Source: Antiquaquibacter soli
Lineage (GTDB): Bacteria > Actinomycetota > Actinomycetes > Actinomycetales > Microbacteriaceae
Assembly: GCF_030580675.1 (NCBI RefSeq)
Contig: NZ_JAUQUB010000008.1
Coordinates: forward strand, 1 to 55,506
DNA length: 55,506 nucleotides
Direction: 5' to 3'
The position numbers and the translations under genes were made by a program. How positions within the stretch are numbered: the first letter of the stretch is position 1; each line of letters begins with the position of its first letter. Below the pieces are notes generated by a model, which saw only the letters and a program-made list of their open reading frames with translations, had not been told where the DNA came from and made no database searches. Positions 15,322 to 25,027 of this stretch are shown here, in pieces.

Positions 15322-15417
15322 TCCGCTCCTCCCGGTTGACCAGCACTCCTTATCGAGGCTAAGTGCATTGCGAATATGGCCCCGGGGGGTTGACAACGCA
15401 GGGGCTGGTCCGGGAGG

Positions 15418-15819
15418 TTACTCGACGCGGAAGGAGTCCAGCAGGTGTAGCAACGCCCTGCCGTAGGCGTCGGCGGGGGCATCCGCGTCGAACTGCTCCT
15501 CACTACCGTCGATGAGCACCGTCACCGACCACGCCGGGCGAAGCGACACGAACGCCGCACCGAGTCGCTCCCTCAGCTGGTGCTCGTGCGGCAGCCAGAG
15601 GGTGTCCTCGAGAGCGACGGAGTCGAGCGCCCACTCGGTCGTGCCGTTGAAGCCGAGCACGGTGCCCGTCGGGTAGTCGTGCGCCTCAATCGTCAGCTCG
15701 CTCAAGTAGAAGACGTCGGAGTCGACCTCGACGCGGTCGATGAGGAACGCGTCGCCCGGCTGCGGCTTCCAGACCAGGCCGGAGTCGCGCAGCGCGCGGG
15801 CGAGCTCGGAGGAGATCAT
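15418..15819 (-). CDS. Conserved actinobacterial protein, 133 aa, unknown function
   Basis: Starts MISSELARALRDSGLVWKPQPGDAF and contains FNGTTEWALDSVALEDTLWLPHEHQLRERLG. This pattern recurs in actinobacterial proteins sometimes named pilus assembly protein CpaE without support: there is no P-loop here, and CpaE is far larger. It is acidic, soluble and probably alpha/beta. It ends 96 nt upstream of the DUF7882-like gene and lies 20 nt after the VIT gene, all on the minus strand. Confidence 0.8.
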   Translation of the reverse strand: MISSELARALRDSGLVWKPQPGDAFLIDRVEVDSDVFYLSELTIEAHDYPTGTVLGFNGTTEWALDSVALEDTLWLPHEHQLRERLGAAFVSLRPAWSVTVLIDGSEEQFDADAPADAYGRALLHLLDSFRVE

Positions 15820-15839
15820 GCGCTCCAGTCTCGCACCCG

Positions 15840-16904
15840 TCACCCGAGCGTCGCGCCGAACGCGAGCCCGAGGAGGTACGTGACGGCGGCCGCCCCGAAG
15901 CCGATCGCGAGCTGTCGCAGGGCGCGCTTGAGCGGGGATGCCCCGGACAGGAGTCCCACGACCGTGCCCGTGAGCAGCAGCGCGAGCCCCACGAGCACCG
16001 ACGCGACGACGACGGCGACGACGCCCTCGCCGCCGAACAGGTACGGCAGCACCGGGATGAGGGCGCCGGAGGCGAAGAAGCAGAAGCTCGAGATGGCGGC
16101 GCCCCACGCGGTACCCACGTGGTCGAGCTCCTCTTCTTCGTCGGCGACGGCAGGGTCGGCGTCGAGGTGGAGGGTGGCGAGCACGTCGGCGGCGTGCGCC
16201 GCGGCATCCTGCTCGCTCATCCCGCGGGCGCGGTAGACGAGGGCGAGCTCGTTGGCGTCGACGTCGAGGTCGGGAAGCACGGCGCGCGCGGACGGGTCGG
16301 GCTTGGCGGCATCGATGAGCTCGCGCTGGGAGCGCACCGAGACGTACTCGCCGGCGCCCATCGAGAGGGCGCCCGCGAGGAGGCCCGCGAGGCCGGTGAA
16401 CAGCACCGTCGCGGTCGGGACGCCGGTCGCACCGATGCCGAGCACGAGGGCGAGGTTGGAGACGAGGCCGTCGTTGGCCCCGAACACTGCAGCGCGGAAC
16501 GTACCCGAGATGCGGAGGCGACCGCGGATCGCGAGTCCGCGAACGACCTCGCCGTGGATGCGCTCGTCCGCCGCCATCGCGTCAGTCGCGTCCGCGTCGT
16601 CCTCGTAGGGCGAGCGCGCCTCCGCGCGCTGCACGAGCGCGAGCACGAACACCGACCCGAACGTGCGGGCGAGCCAGACGAGCATCCTGGTGCGCAGGTC
16701 GACGGGCAGCGGCTTGCCGACGTCGTCGCCGAGCAGGTCGACCCAGTGCTGCTCGTGCCGGCCCTCCGCGTCGGCGAGCGCGAGGAGGATCTCCCGCTCC
16801 TGGCCCTGTCGGCGCAGCGCGAGCTCGCGGTAGACGGAGGCCTCGGCGCGCTCGGCGGCGAGGTAGCGGCGCCAGCGGCGAAGGTCGGCAGGGGTTCGTG
16901 CCAC
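15840..16904 (-). CDS. VIT/CCC1-family Fe2+/Mn2+ transporter with N-terminal ferritin-like domain
   Basis: 354 residues starting with GTG. Residues 1-140 form a ferritin-like (rubrerythrin-type) domain with repeated Glu/His (ERAEASVYRELALRRQ, ALADAEGRHEQHW). The rest is a VIT1/CCC1 domain with about five membrane helices, including AAVFGANDGLVSNLALVLGIG and LLAGALSMGAGEYVSVRSQRE. Family members move Fe2+ or Mn2+ out of the cytosol. The upstream yybP-ykoY riboswitch argues for manganese export as the physiological job in this organism. Confidence 0.92.
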   Translation of the reverse strand: MARTPADLRRWRRYLAAERAEASVYRELALRRQGQEREILLALADAEGRHEQHWVDLLGDDVGKPLPVDLRTRMLVWLARTFGSVFVLALVQRAEARSPYEDDADATDAMAADERIHGEVVRGLAIRGRLRISGTFRAAVFGANDGLVSNLALVLGIGATGVPTATVLFTGLAGLLAGALSMGAGEYVSVRSQRELIDAAKPDPSARAVLPDLDVDANELALVYRARGMSEQDAAAHAADVLATLHLDADPAVADEEEELDHVGTAWGAAISSFCFFASGALIPVLPYLFGGEGVVAVVVASVLVGLALLLTGTVVGLLSGASPLKRALRQLAIGFGAAAVTYLLGLAFGATLG

Positions 16905-16953
16905 GGAGTGATCCTTCGGTTCGCGGATCGGCACGAGCAATCGGGGTCGACGA

Positions 16954-17110
16954 CTTCGGCCAGATCCTGGTCTGACCGAAGGTCTCGTTCGCCAGGCCCG
17001 CCTGATCGGCTGGCGCCTGGTGGAGCACCGGGCCGGTCGTCCTGACCGGCCAGTATGTCGATGTCTCACGCCTCGCGGGACGGGCCCCCGAGGGAACTAC
17101 TCCCCTTCGC
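16954..17110 (-). promoter_or_regulatory. yybP-ykoY (Mn2+) riboswitch with expression platform, upstream of the VIT gene
   Basis: On the minus strand the conserved loop AAGGGGAGTAG (17108-17098) and the 3' element GAGACCTTCGGTC (about 16986-16974) frame about 130 nt with paired arms between them. This is the layout of the manganese-sensing yybP-ykoY aptamer. The 3' element CCTTCGG (16982-16976) can pair with CCGAAG at 16959-16954, or with CCGAAGG at 16919-16913, which overlaps the VIT ribosome site. That gives a simple translational on/off switch. Confidence 0.85.
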
Positions 17111-17112
17111 TG

Positions 17113-18027
17113 CTATCCAGCGTACTGGATGCCCCACTCGACGCTCCACGTCTCGCCCGGCTCGAGCCAGCGAACGCCGAGCCCCGTGTTGAACGCGTTC
17201 GGCGGTGCCGTCATCGGCTCGATGGCGATCGCCGTGCCGACTCCCGGAAACTCGCGCGTGATGAACACCTGAACGTACGGGTGGTTGGCGTCCTGCAGGA
17301 GGCGCACCTCGCGGCCGTCGGGGGCCGTGAGGGCGGCGACGACGCCGTCCACCGGCGATACCCCGCCGAACGCCGTGTCGAGCTCGAGCTCGGCGACGCG
17401 GCGACCAGCGCGCAGGTCGTAGTCGCCGTCGACGGCGACCTCGCCGAGGGGGTTGAGCCGGTCATCCACGTCGAAGCGGGTCGAGGCGTGCACGGTGAGG
17501 GTCAGCTCGGCCCCGTCGACCCCGCCGATGCCGAGGAACGGGTGGGTGCCGACGGCGTAGGGGGCGCGGGCGGCGCTGTCGTTGCGCGCCGTGTGGGTGA
17601 CGCGGATGCCGTCCTCGGTGAGGGCGTACCGCACCGTCGTCTCGAGAAGGAACGGGTAGCCGTGCTGCGGGTAGACGGTCGCTCCCAGGGTGACGGATGA
17701 CGCGTCCCGCTCGAGCTCGCGGTACCCCGTGTACCGCAGGAGGCCGTGGATGGCGTTGTTGCGCGAGACCTCGGTGATGTCGAGCTGCTGCACCTGGCCG
17801 TCGAGCTCCCAGCGACCGTCCTCGACGCGATTGGGCCAGGGCACGAGGACGATGCCGGCGGCGAAGGGCGGCTGGCTGTCCACCGGGTAGCCGGGGGTGA
17901 GGGCCACCCCGTCGATGCTGAGTTCGCGCAGGGCGGCGGCGACCTGCGTGATGGTGGCGCGGACCGGGCCGAGCTCGAGCTCGTACTGGTCGCCGGTGGG
18001 GGGAAGGGGTGCTGAGGTGGTGGTCAC
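17113..18027 (-). CDS. Aldose 1-epimerase family protein
   Basis: 304 residues of the galactose mutarotase fold. Visible motifs include VPWPNRVEDGRW, RNNAIHGLLRY (the catalytic His region), YAVGTHPFLGIG (second His) and the late catalytic Glu in AIAIEPMTAPPNAFNTG. It interconverts alpha and beta aldoses, feeding galactokinase. The GTG start overlaps the DeoR repressor stop by 4 nt, so regulator and epimerase form one operon divergent from galT-galK. Confidence 0.92.
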   Translation of the reverse strand: MTTTSAPLPPTGDQYELELGPVRATITQVAAALRELSIDGVALTPGYPVDSQPPFAAGIVLVPWPNRVEDGRWELDGQVQQLDITEVSRNNAIHGLLRYTGYRELERDASSVTLGATVYPQHGYPFLLETTVRYALTEDGIRVTHTARNDSAARAPYAVGTHPFLGIGGVDGAELTLTVHASTRFDVDDRLNPLGEVAVDGDYDLRAGRRVAELELDTAFGGVSPVDGVVAALTAPDGREVRLLQDANHPYVQVFITREFPGVGTAIAIEPMTAPPNAFNTGLGVRWLEPGETWSVEWGIQYAG

Positions 18028-18788
18028 CGGGCCAGCCTAGTGTCGAGGCCGTGCGCTGCGTCGAGGCGGGCGCCCTCGGGTACCGCGTCGGTGACGAGCG
18101 TGTCGAAGGCGGCGAGGGGTGCGATGACGGCGAGGTCGGTGCGGCCGATCTTCGAGGCATCCGCGATGAGGATGCTGCGGCCGGAGACCCCCATGACGAG
18201 CCTCTTGATCTCGGCGTCGGGCAGGTTGAGGTTGGTGACGCCGTGCTCGGGGTGGATGCCGTTGCATCCGATGAACGCGGTGTCGAGCCGCAGCGACTCG
18301 AGCATGGGTGCGGCGAACGGGTTGACGAGGGAGTGCTGGAGCGGCCGCAGCGTGCCGCCGGTGACGATGACCGTGAACCGCGGTACGGCCGCCTCGAGGG
18401 CGAGGGCGATCGTGAGCCCGCTCGTGACGATGACGAGGTCGTGGAGGTCGCGTCGCTCGACGAGTGCCTCGGCGAGCGCGAGGGCGGTGCTGCCGGCGTC
18501 GACGTAGATCGCCTGCCCGCTGGAGACGAGGGATGCTGCCTCCCGACCGATGGCTCGCTTGGCGGCAGCATCCCGATCCCGGGCCGCTTCGAGCGTGGGC
18601 TCCCGGAACGCGGCGGCCGGCATCGCGCCGCCGTGCACCCGGAGAACGGCCCCCCGCCGCTCGAGGGCGCTGAGGTCGCCGCGAATGGTCACGTCGCTCA
18701 CCCCGAGTTCTTCGGCGGCGTCGGCGACGCGCACGAAGCCGCGGGCGTCGACGAGCGCCGCGAGCTGCTGGCGGCGTGCCTCGCTCAT
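18024..18788 (-). CDS. DeoR/GlpR-family repressor of the galactose genes
   Basis: 254 residues. N-terminal HTH: RRQQLAALVDARGFVRVADAAEELGVSDVTIRGDLSALERRGAVLRVHGGA is the classical DeoR signature. A sugar-phosphate-sensing (DeoRC) domain follows, with VDAGSTALALAE and FIGCNGIHPEHGVTN. It sits divergent from galT with 52 nt between the start codons, in which two direct GCTTTCGATATC repeats lie. It most likely senses a galactose-derived sugar phosphate. The ATG at 18788 is preferred; the GGAGGA ribosome site lies about 12 nt upstream. Confidence 0.9.
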   Translation of the reverse strand: MSEARRQQLAALVDARGFVRVADAAEELGVSDVTIRGDLSALERRGAVLRVHGGAMPAAAFREPTLEAARDRDAAAKRAIGREAASLVSSGQAIYVDAGSTALALAEALVERRDLHDLVIVTSGLTIALALEAAVPRFTVIVTGGTLRPLQHSLVNPFAAPMLESLRLDTAFIGCNGIHPEHGVTNLNLPDAEIKRLVMGVSGRSILIADASKIGRTDLAVIAPLAAFDTLVTDAVPEGARLDAAHGLDTRLAR

Positions 18789-18789
18789 C

Positions 18790-18832
18790 GCTTTCGATAT
18801 CCTCCGTAAACGAAACCCTTGCTTTCGATATC
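18790..18832. promoter_or_regulatory. Direct-repeat operators between deoR and galT
   Basis: GCTTTCGATATC occurs at 18790-18801 and again at 18821-18832, 31 bp apart (about three helical turns). The first copy abuts the deoR start, and the second overlaps a TATCGT -10 (18829-18834) that would make a leaderless galT mRNA. A CGAAA/TTTCG inverted pair lies between them. Binding by the adjacent DeoR protein is inferred. Confidence 0.7.
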
Positions 18833-18840
18833 GTAATGCC

Positions 18841-19925
18841 ATGCTCACCGGCGGAATCACCAAGATCCACTCCACCCTCGCGGACGGTCGCGAACTCATC
18901 TACTACGACGACCCCGGTTCGACGCTCCCCGCCGAGCGGGCCGTCGACGCGCGCGACCTCGACCCCCGCCCCGCCATGGCGACCATGCGCCAGGACCCGC
19001 TCACCGGTGAGTGGATCTCGATCGCCTCGTCTCGGCAGAACCGCGTCGTCCTGCCGCCCGCGGACCTCGACCCCCTCGCCCCCCAGACCCCCACGAACCC
19101 CTCTGAGGTGCCGAGCCGCTACGACGTCGCCGTCTTCGAGAACCGCTCCCCCTCCTTCGGTCCGGAGCTCGGCGCGATCGAGCTCGGCGGCGTCGGCCTG
19201 GGACGCACCGCTCCGTCGCACGGGCGCTGCGAAGTGGTGTGCTTCAGTCCCGAGCACGAGGGGTCCTTCGGGTCGCTCTCCGAGACGCGGGCCCGCACCG
19301 TCATCGAGGCGTGGGTGGACCGCACGGAGTTCCTGAGCTCGCTGCCGGGCATCCAGCAGGTGTTCCCGTTCGAGAACCGCGGCGAGGCCATCGGTGTCAC
19401 CCTCCACCACCCGCACGGGCAGATCTACTCCTACCCCTACATCACCCCGCGCACGCAGCGACTGCTCGACTCGATCGAGCAGTACGGGCCGACGCTGTTC
19501 GCCGACATCCTCGAGTTCGAGCGCGGCTCCGATCGGGTCGTGCTCGCCGGGCAGCACTGGACCGCGTTCGTCCCGTTCGCCGCCCGCTGGCCCCTCGAGG
19601 TGCACGTGCTGCCGAACCGCCACATCCCCGACCTCCCCGCGACGACGCCCGAGGAACGCGACGAGCTCGCGGTGCTCTACCGCCGCGTGCTCCGCGGCCT
19701 CGACGCGCTGTACGACACCCCCACGCCCTATATCGCCGCGTGGCACCAGGCTCCCGTGTCGGTCGGCCGGGATGCCGTGCGCCTGAACCTCCAGGTGACG
19801 AGTCCGCGGCGCGGCGAGTCTAAGCTCAAATACCTCGCCGGGTCGGAGGCCGCCATGGGCGCCTGGATCGGCGACGTCCTGCCGGAGGCGCAGGCCGAGT
19901 TCATCAGGGAAGGCATTTCGCGCGC

Positions 19926-19929
<4 letters not shown>
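18841..19929 (+). CDS. galT: Galactose-1-phosphate uridylyltransferase
   Basis: 362 residues. The active-site motif HHPHGQIYSYPY is at about 189-200, with the nucleophilic His at 192. An N-terminal RQDPLTGEWISIASSRQNR and a C-terminal AAWHQAP region complete the family pattern. The enzyme exchanges UMP between UDP-glucose and galactose-1-phosphate. Start ATG 18841 lies 6 nt after a TATCGT -10, suggesting leaderless translation. It overlaps galK by 4 nt. Confidence 0.95.
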
Positions 19930-21083
<1,154 letters not shown>

Positions 21084-21162
21084 GCAGCGCCCCGTTCGCG
21101 GGGATACCGAACCACTCTTGGGAGCGCTACCCTCAGGCAACTACTAGTGGCCGGAGGCCGCG

Positions 21163-22347
21163 GTGTTCGGTGACCTTCTGCACTACCTGGGCAGGCTCGC
21201 GTACGCGCTCATGGAGCGGTACTCGCGGGATGCCTGGTACACCGCGCCCCGACCTCCCGAGCCGCGCGCCGTCGTGCGGGGACCGGGCCACGACCCCGAC
21301 CGCGTCCTGCTGATCGGCGAGGGCGTCGCCATCGGTTGGGGCGTCGTGAGTCACGAGCTGGGGCTCGCGGGGCACCTCGCGCGCGGCAATTCGGCCGTCA
21401 CCCGGCGGGGCACCGACCTCGACGTGGTCGCGTACCCGGGGCTCGGCATCCCCGAGATCATCGCAGAGCTGACCCCGCGTCGCATCGCGCACTACGACGC
21501 GATCGTGCTCACCATCGGCGTCCGCGAGACGCTCGAGCTCATGCCGCGGCGTCGCTGGAAGCGCCAGGTCACGGCGCTGCTCGACCACCTCAGCACGGGT
21601 CGGGCCGCCGACCCGTGCGTCATCGTGGTGGGGGTGCCCGAGCACTTCCCCGATTCGGTGAACGCCGCGATCCGCAACGTCGCTGCGGCGCGGGCGGCGG
21701 CGGCCAACAGCATCACCCGATCGGCGCTCGACGGTCGCCCGCGGATGTCGTTCGCGGGGGGCGCGCCCGTCTCGAGCGCCGAAGACTTCGATTCGGATGC
21801 CACCTACGAGCGAGCAGCCCGCGGCATCATCCCCCTGCTCGCCGACGCGCTCGACCACTCGCCCGACCGCGTGCGCGTCCCGGTAGACGAGGAGGCCCGG
21901 CTCGCCGCGGTGGCGTGGGTGGAGTCGGCGGAGGTGCGCGATGACCCGCGCATCCATCTCCTTCTCGCGACCGCGAAGGAGGTGCTCCAGGCGCACAGCG
22001 TCGATTTCTTCTTCGTCGGCCGCGACGAGGTGCGCCTCCTCGCGGCGACGAATGAGACCGGGCTCGCCGCGCCTCGGCGGGGGTCGCTCAGCAACGAGGT
22101 CCTGGAGCACCCGCGGGGATTCGTGATCCCGGATCTCGCCGCAGACCCGCGGAACCGGGATCGACCGCAGGTCACCGGCGAGCCCTACTTGCGCTTCTAC
22201 GCCGGGCATCCCGTCGAGTCGCCCGACGGGCACCGCATCGGCGTCCTCGCGGTGGTGGACACGCGGCCGCGAACCTTCTCAGTGCCCGAGCTGTCGCTGC
22301 TGCGCAACTTCGCGCTGCGCGCCGGGATGCTGCTCTTCGACCGGTAG
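21163..22347 (+). CDS. SGNH-hydrolase-like domain fused to a GAF domain
   Basis: 394 residues starting with GTG. Residues about 45-230 follow the SGNH/GDSL layout: VLLIGEGVAIGWG at the position of the nucleophile block, then DAIVLTIGVRETLEL and PCVIVVGVPEHFP. The nucleophile motif GDS reads GEG, so the classical serine is missing. Residues about 240-394 form a GAF domain (VDFFFVGRDEVRLLAATNE, FYAGHPVESPDGHRIGVLAVVDTRPRTFS). A sensory or binding role is more likely than hydrolysis. It stands alone, without a partner kinase. Confidence 0.75.
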   Translation: MFGDLLHYLGRLAYALMERYSRDAWYTAPRPPEPRAVVRGPGHDPDRVLLIGEGVAIGWGVVSHELGLAGHLARGNSAVTRRGTDLDVVAYPGLGIPEIIAELTPRRIAHYDAIVLTIGVRETLELMPRRRWKRQVTALLDHLSTGRAADPCVIVVGVPEHFPDSVNAAIRNVAAARAAAANSITRSALDGRPRMSFAGGAPVSSAEDFDSDATYERAARGIIPLLADALDHSPDRVRVPVDEEARLAAVAWVESAEVRDDPRIHLLLATAKEVLQAHSVDFFFVGRDEVRLLAATNETGLAAPRRGSLSNEVLEHPRGFVIPDLAADPRNRDRPQVTGEPYLRFYAGHPVESPDGHRIGVLAVVDTRPRTFSVPELSLLRNFALRAGMLLFDR

Positions 22348-22356
22348 CGGGCTCGC

Positions 22357-22491
22357 CTAGTCGACGACGTACGGCGACCAGGGCAGCTGCAGCTGCCACA
22401 GGCCGAGGTACTCGAGCACGAAGCCCGCGGCGAGCGCGAGCGCCACGAGCGCGGCGAACCCGACGATCACGTGTCCCCAGGAGATCCTCAC
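22357..22491 (-). CDS. Small single-pass membrane protein (44 aa) coupled to folD
   Basis: GTG at 22491 overlaps the folD stop by 4 nt (GTGA). The product, about 44 residues, is one membrane helix ([26 protein letters not shown]) with a short polar tail (LPWSPYVVD). It is too short for routine gene calling, but the coupling and the clean hydrophobic segment support it. Function unknown. Confidence 0.6.
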   Translation of the reverse strand: MRISWGHVIVGFAALVALALAAGFVLEYLGLWQLQLPWSPYVVD

Positions 22492-23369
22492 GGTGCAGTC
22501 CTTTCCGCGGCGTCGACGACGTTCTTCAGCAGCATCGCACGGGTCATGGGTCCGACGCCACCTGGCACCGGCGAGAGGTACCCGGCGACCTCGGCGACCG
22601 CGGGGTCGACGTCGCCGACGAGCCTCGCCTTGCCGGTGTCCGGGTTCACCACTCGCGTGATACCGACGTCGAGCACTGCCGCACCGGGCTTGACCCACTC
22701 GGGCTTGATGAGCCCGGCGACGCCGACCGCCGCGACGAGGATGTCCGCGCGGCGCACGTACGACTCGAGGTCGGCCGTGCGGGAGTGCGTCAGCGTCACG
22801 GTCGCGTCGAGGCCCTTTCGGGTGAGCAGCAGGCCGAGCGGGCGCCCCACGGTGAGCCCGCGACCCACGACCACGACGTGCGTGCCGGCGATCGGCACGT
22901 CGTAGCGCTGCAGCATGTCGACGATTCCCGCGGGCGTGCACGGCAGCGGCGAGTCGATCTCCGTCGAGACGCCGAGAACGAGCCGACCGAGGTTCGTCGG
23001 GTGCAGGCCATCCGCGTCCTTGTCGGGGTCCATGAGCTCGAGCATCGCGTTCTCATCGAGCCCGGCGGGCAGCGGTAGCTGGATGATGTAGCCCGTCACC
23101 GCGGGATCGGCGTTGAGCGATTCGATCGCCGCGATGACGTCGGCCTCGGAGGCGGTTGCCGGCAGGTCGACCCGGATGGACTCGATGCCCACCTCGGCGC
23201 AGTCGCGGTGCTTGCCCGCGACGTAGGACTGCGAGCCCGGGTCATCCCCGACGAGCAGGGTTCCGAGCCCGGGCGTGATGCCGCGGGCCTTCAGCGCGGC
23301 GATGCGCTCGCGCAGCTCGTCCTTCACGGCGGCCGCGGTCGCGACGCCGTCGAGCGTGAGTGCTGTCAT
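22488..23369 (-). CDS. folD: Methylenetetrahydrofolate dehydrogenase/cyclohydrolase FolD
   Basis: 293 residues. Signature [14 protein letters not shown] contains the catalytic Lys of the family, followed by [27 protein letters not shown] and the NADP-binding [18 protein letters not shown]; it ends with [17 protein letters not shown]. It interconverts methylene-, methenyl- and 10-formyl-tetrahydrofolate. It is coupled to glyA (TGATG), so the operon makes and converts one-carbon folates, in line with the ZTP riboswitch upstream. Confidence 0.96.
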   Translation of the reverse strand: MTALTLDGVATAAAVKDELRERIAALKARGITPGLGTLLVGDDPGSQSYVAGKHRDCAEVGIESIRVDLPATASEADVIAAIESLNADPAVTGYIIQLPLPAGLDENAMLELMDPDKDADGLHPTNLGRLVLGVSTEIDSPLPCTPAGIVDMLQRYDVPIAGTHVVVVGRGLTVGRPLGLLLTRKGLDATVTLTHSRTADLESYVRRADILVAAVGVAGLIKPEWVKPGAAVLDVGITRVVNPDTGKARLVGDVDPAVAEVAGYLSPVPGGVGPMTRAMLLKNVVDAAERTAP

Positions 23370-24655
23370 CAGCTCCAGCGTCCCGGCGACTCGAGGCCCT
23401 CGTACAGCGGGAAGTCGCCGGCGAGCTTCTCCACGCGGGAGCGGAGAGCCGCGACATCCGGGTTCGGCTTGAGGGCGGCGGCGATCACGTCGGCGACCTC
23501 CGTGAACTCGGCGTCGCCGAAGCCGCGGGTGGCCAGCGCCGGGGTGCCGATGCGCACGCCGGACGGCGTCATCGGCGGGCGCGGGTCGTTGGGCACGGCG
23601 TTGCGGTTCACCGTGATGCCGACGGAGTGCAGGATGTCCTCGGCGTCCTGCCCGTGGATGGCCGCGTTGCGCAAGTCGACGAGCACGAGGTGCACATCTG
23701 TGCCGCCCGTGAGCACGCTCACGCCCGCCTCGGCGACGTCGGCGGCGGCGAGGCGCTCGGCGAGGATCTGGGCGCCGCGGATGGTGCGCTCCTGGCGCTC
23801 CCTGAACTCGGGCTCGCCGGCGAGCTTGAAGGCGGTCGCCTTCGCCGCGATCACGTGCATGAGCGGTCCGCCCTGCTGACCGGGGAAGACGTTCGAGTTG
23901 AGCTTCTTCTGGGTTTCGAGGTCGTTGGTGAGGATGAACCCCGAGCGCGGTCCGCCGATCGTCTTGTGCACCGTCGAGCTCGTGACGTGCGCGTGCGGAA
24001 CGGGCGAGGGGTGCAGGCCAGCGGCGACGAGTCCGGCGAAGTGGGCCATGTCGACCCACAGCACGGCCCCGACCTCGTCGGCGATCGCGCGGAACGCCGC
24101 GAAGTCGAGCTGGCGCGGGTACGCCGACCAGCCGGCGATGAGCACGTGGGGCTTGACCTCGAGGGCCTTCTCGCGCACCTGGTCCATGTCGATGCGGTGC
24201 GTGGTGGGGTCGACGCCATAGGCGTTCGCCTCGTAGAGCTTGCCGGAGAAGTTGAGCTTCATGCCGTGCGTGAGGTGGCCGCCCTGGTCGAGGGCGAGAC
24301 CCAGGATGCGGTCGCCCGGGCTCGCGATCGCGGAGAGCACCGCGGCGTTGGCGGAGGCACCGGAGTGCGGCTGAACGTTCGCGTAGGCGGCGCCGAAGAG
24401 CTCCTTGGCACGCGAGATCGCGAGCGACTCGGCGACGTCGACGAACTCGCACCCGCCGTAGTACCGGCGGCCCGGGTAGCCCTCGGCGTACTTGTTGGTG
24501 AGCACCGAGCCCTGCGCCTCGAGCACGGCCCGGGGCACGAAGTTCTCGGACGCGATCATCTCGAGCGTGTTGCGCTGGCGGCCGAGCTCCTGCTCGAGGA
24601 CCGCGGCGATCTCGGGATCGACTTCGGAAAGGGGGGAGTTGAACGTGGATGACAC
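23369..24655 (-). CDS. glyA: Serine hydroxymethyltransferase
   Basis: 428 residues, PLP fold-type I. The PLP lysine is in [16 protein letters not shown], with the early block [40 protein letters not shown] and [12 protein letters not shown]. It converts serine and tetrahydrofolate into glycine and methylene-tetrahydrofolate. It is the first gene of glyA-folD-small membrane protein, preceded by a ZTP riboswitch and an AGGAG ribosome site about 10 nt before the ATG. Confidence 0.97.
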   Translation of the reverse strand: MSSTFNSPLSEVDPEIAAVLEQELGRQRNTLEMIASENFVPRAVLEAQGSVLTNKYAEGYPGRRYYGGCEFVDVAESLAISRAKELFGAAYANVQPHSGASANAAVLSAIASPGDRILGLALDQGGHLTHGMKLNFSGKLYEANAYGVDPTTHRIDMDQVREKALEVKPHVLIAGWSAYPRQLDFAAFRAIADEVGAVLWVDMAHFAGLVAAGLHPSPVPHAHVTSSTVHKTIGGPRSGFILTNDLETQKKLNSNVFPGQQGGPLMHVIAAKATAFKLAGEPEFRERQERTIRGAQILAERLAAADVAEAGVSVLTGGTDVHLVLVDLRNAAIHGQDAEDILHSVGITVNRNAVPNDPRPPMTPSGVRIGTPALATRGFGDAEFTEVADVIAAALKPNPDVAALRSRVEKLAGDFPLYEGLESPGRWS

Positions 24656-24698
24656 TGGCGGCTCCTGACGCGCGATCGAACTAGGACGATTATCCCGT

Positions 24699-24776
24699 GA
24701 GCCCAGGCGTACGGCTCACTTCGAAGGCGGTCGCTCCCCGATGGTTGACCCATCTCAACGCCAGTCGCGACCGGTT
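24699..24776 (-). promoter_or_regulatory. ZTP (pfl motif) riboswitch upstream of glyA-folD
   Basis: Minus strand shows the pfl pattern: GGTCGCGACTGGCG, GAGATGGG, AACCATCGGGGAGCGACC, and after a short linker the hairpin carrying CGCCTGGGC. These are the conserved aptamer blocks for the alarmone ZTP/Z nucleotide, which signals lack of 10-formyl-tetrahydrofolate. The GGCTC of the last hairpin (24703-24699) is complementary to GAGCC (24664-24660) overlapping the glyA ribosome site, so translational control is plausible. Confidence 0.9.
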
Positions 24777-24855
24777 CAGCGTACCAGCCTCGCGCGGTGG
24801 CGTTGTGGAGCCGTCCCGCGCCGCCGCGACCCTCATGCCCCCTGTGCGCGTCTGT

Positions 24856-24948
24856 CCTCTTCCGAAACGACGGAGATCGAGGCATCCCGCTGCGTACTGT
24901 GCGGCATCCCGCTTGCTTCGGGCCGGATCTCCGTCGTTTCGGAAGAGG
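24856..24948. repeat. Perfect inverted repeat, 23-bp arms
   Basis: Left arm 24856-24878 (CCTCTTCCGAAACGA then CGGAGATC) and right arm 24926-24948 are exact complements. The 47-nt interior contains two near-identical copies of GGCATCCCGCT(T)GC. Nineteen bases of the left arm (24860-24878) recur at 48478-48496. It lies in the 372-nt gap between glyA and the GH20 gene, which otherwise holds only the ZTP riboswitch and a short direct repeat. Confidence 0.9.
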
Positions 24949-24954
24949 AGGAGA

Positions 24955-24999
24955 GGGTAGAGGTCTCCTCGCGGTGAGGGGTAGGGGTCTCCTCGCGGT
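24955..24999. repeat. Two-copy direct repeat, 24-bp period
   Basis: GGGTAGAGGTCTCCTCGCGG (24955-24974) recurs at 24979-24998 with one difference (GGGG for GAGG). It directly follows the inverted repeat and precedes the GH20 gene by about 30 nt, so it may be part of the same element or of the hexosaminidase control region. Confidence 0.7.
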
Positions 25000-25027
25000 T
25001 AGTTAGGACTCCTGACATACTCGGGGG

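Noticed and set aside
15322-15417. Promoter for the DUF7882-like gene (TTGTCA on the minus strand)
   Set aside because: No -10 with acceptable spacing could be matched to the -35-like sequence, so it is not reported as a feature.
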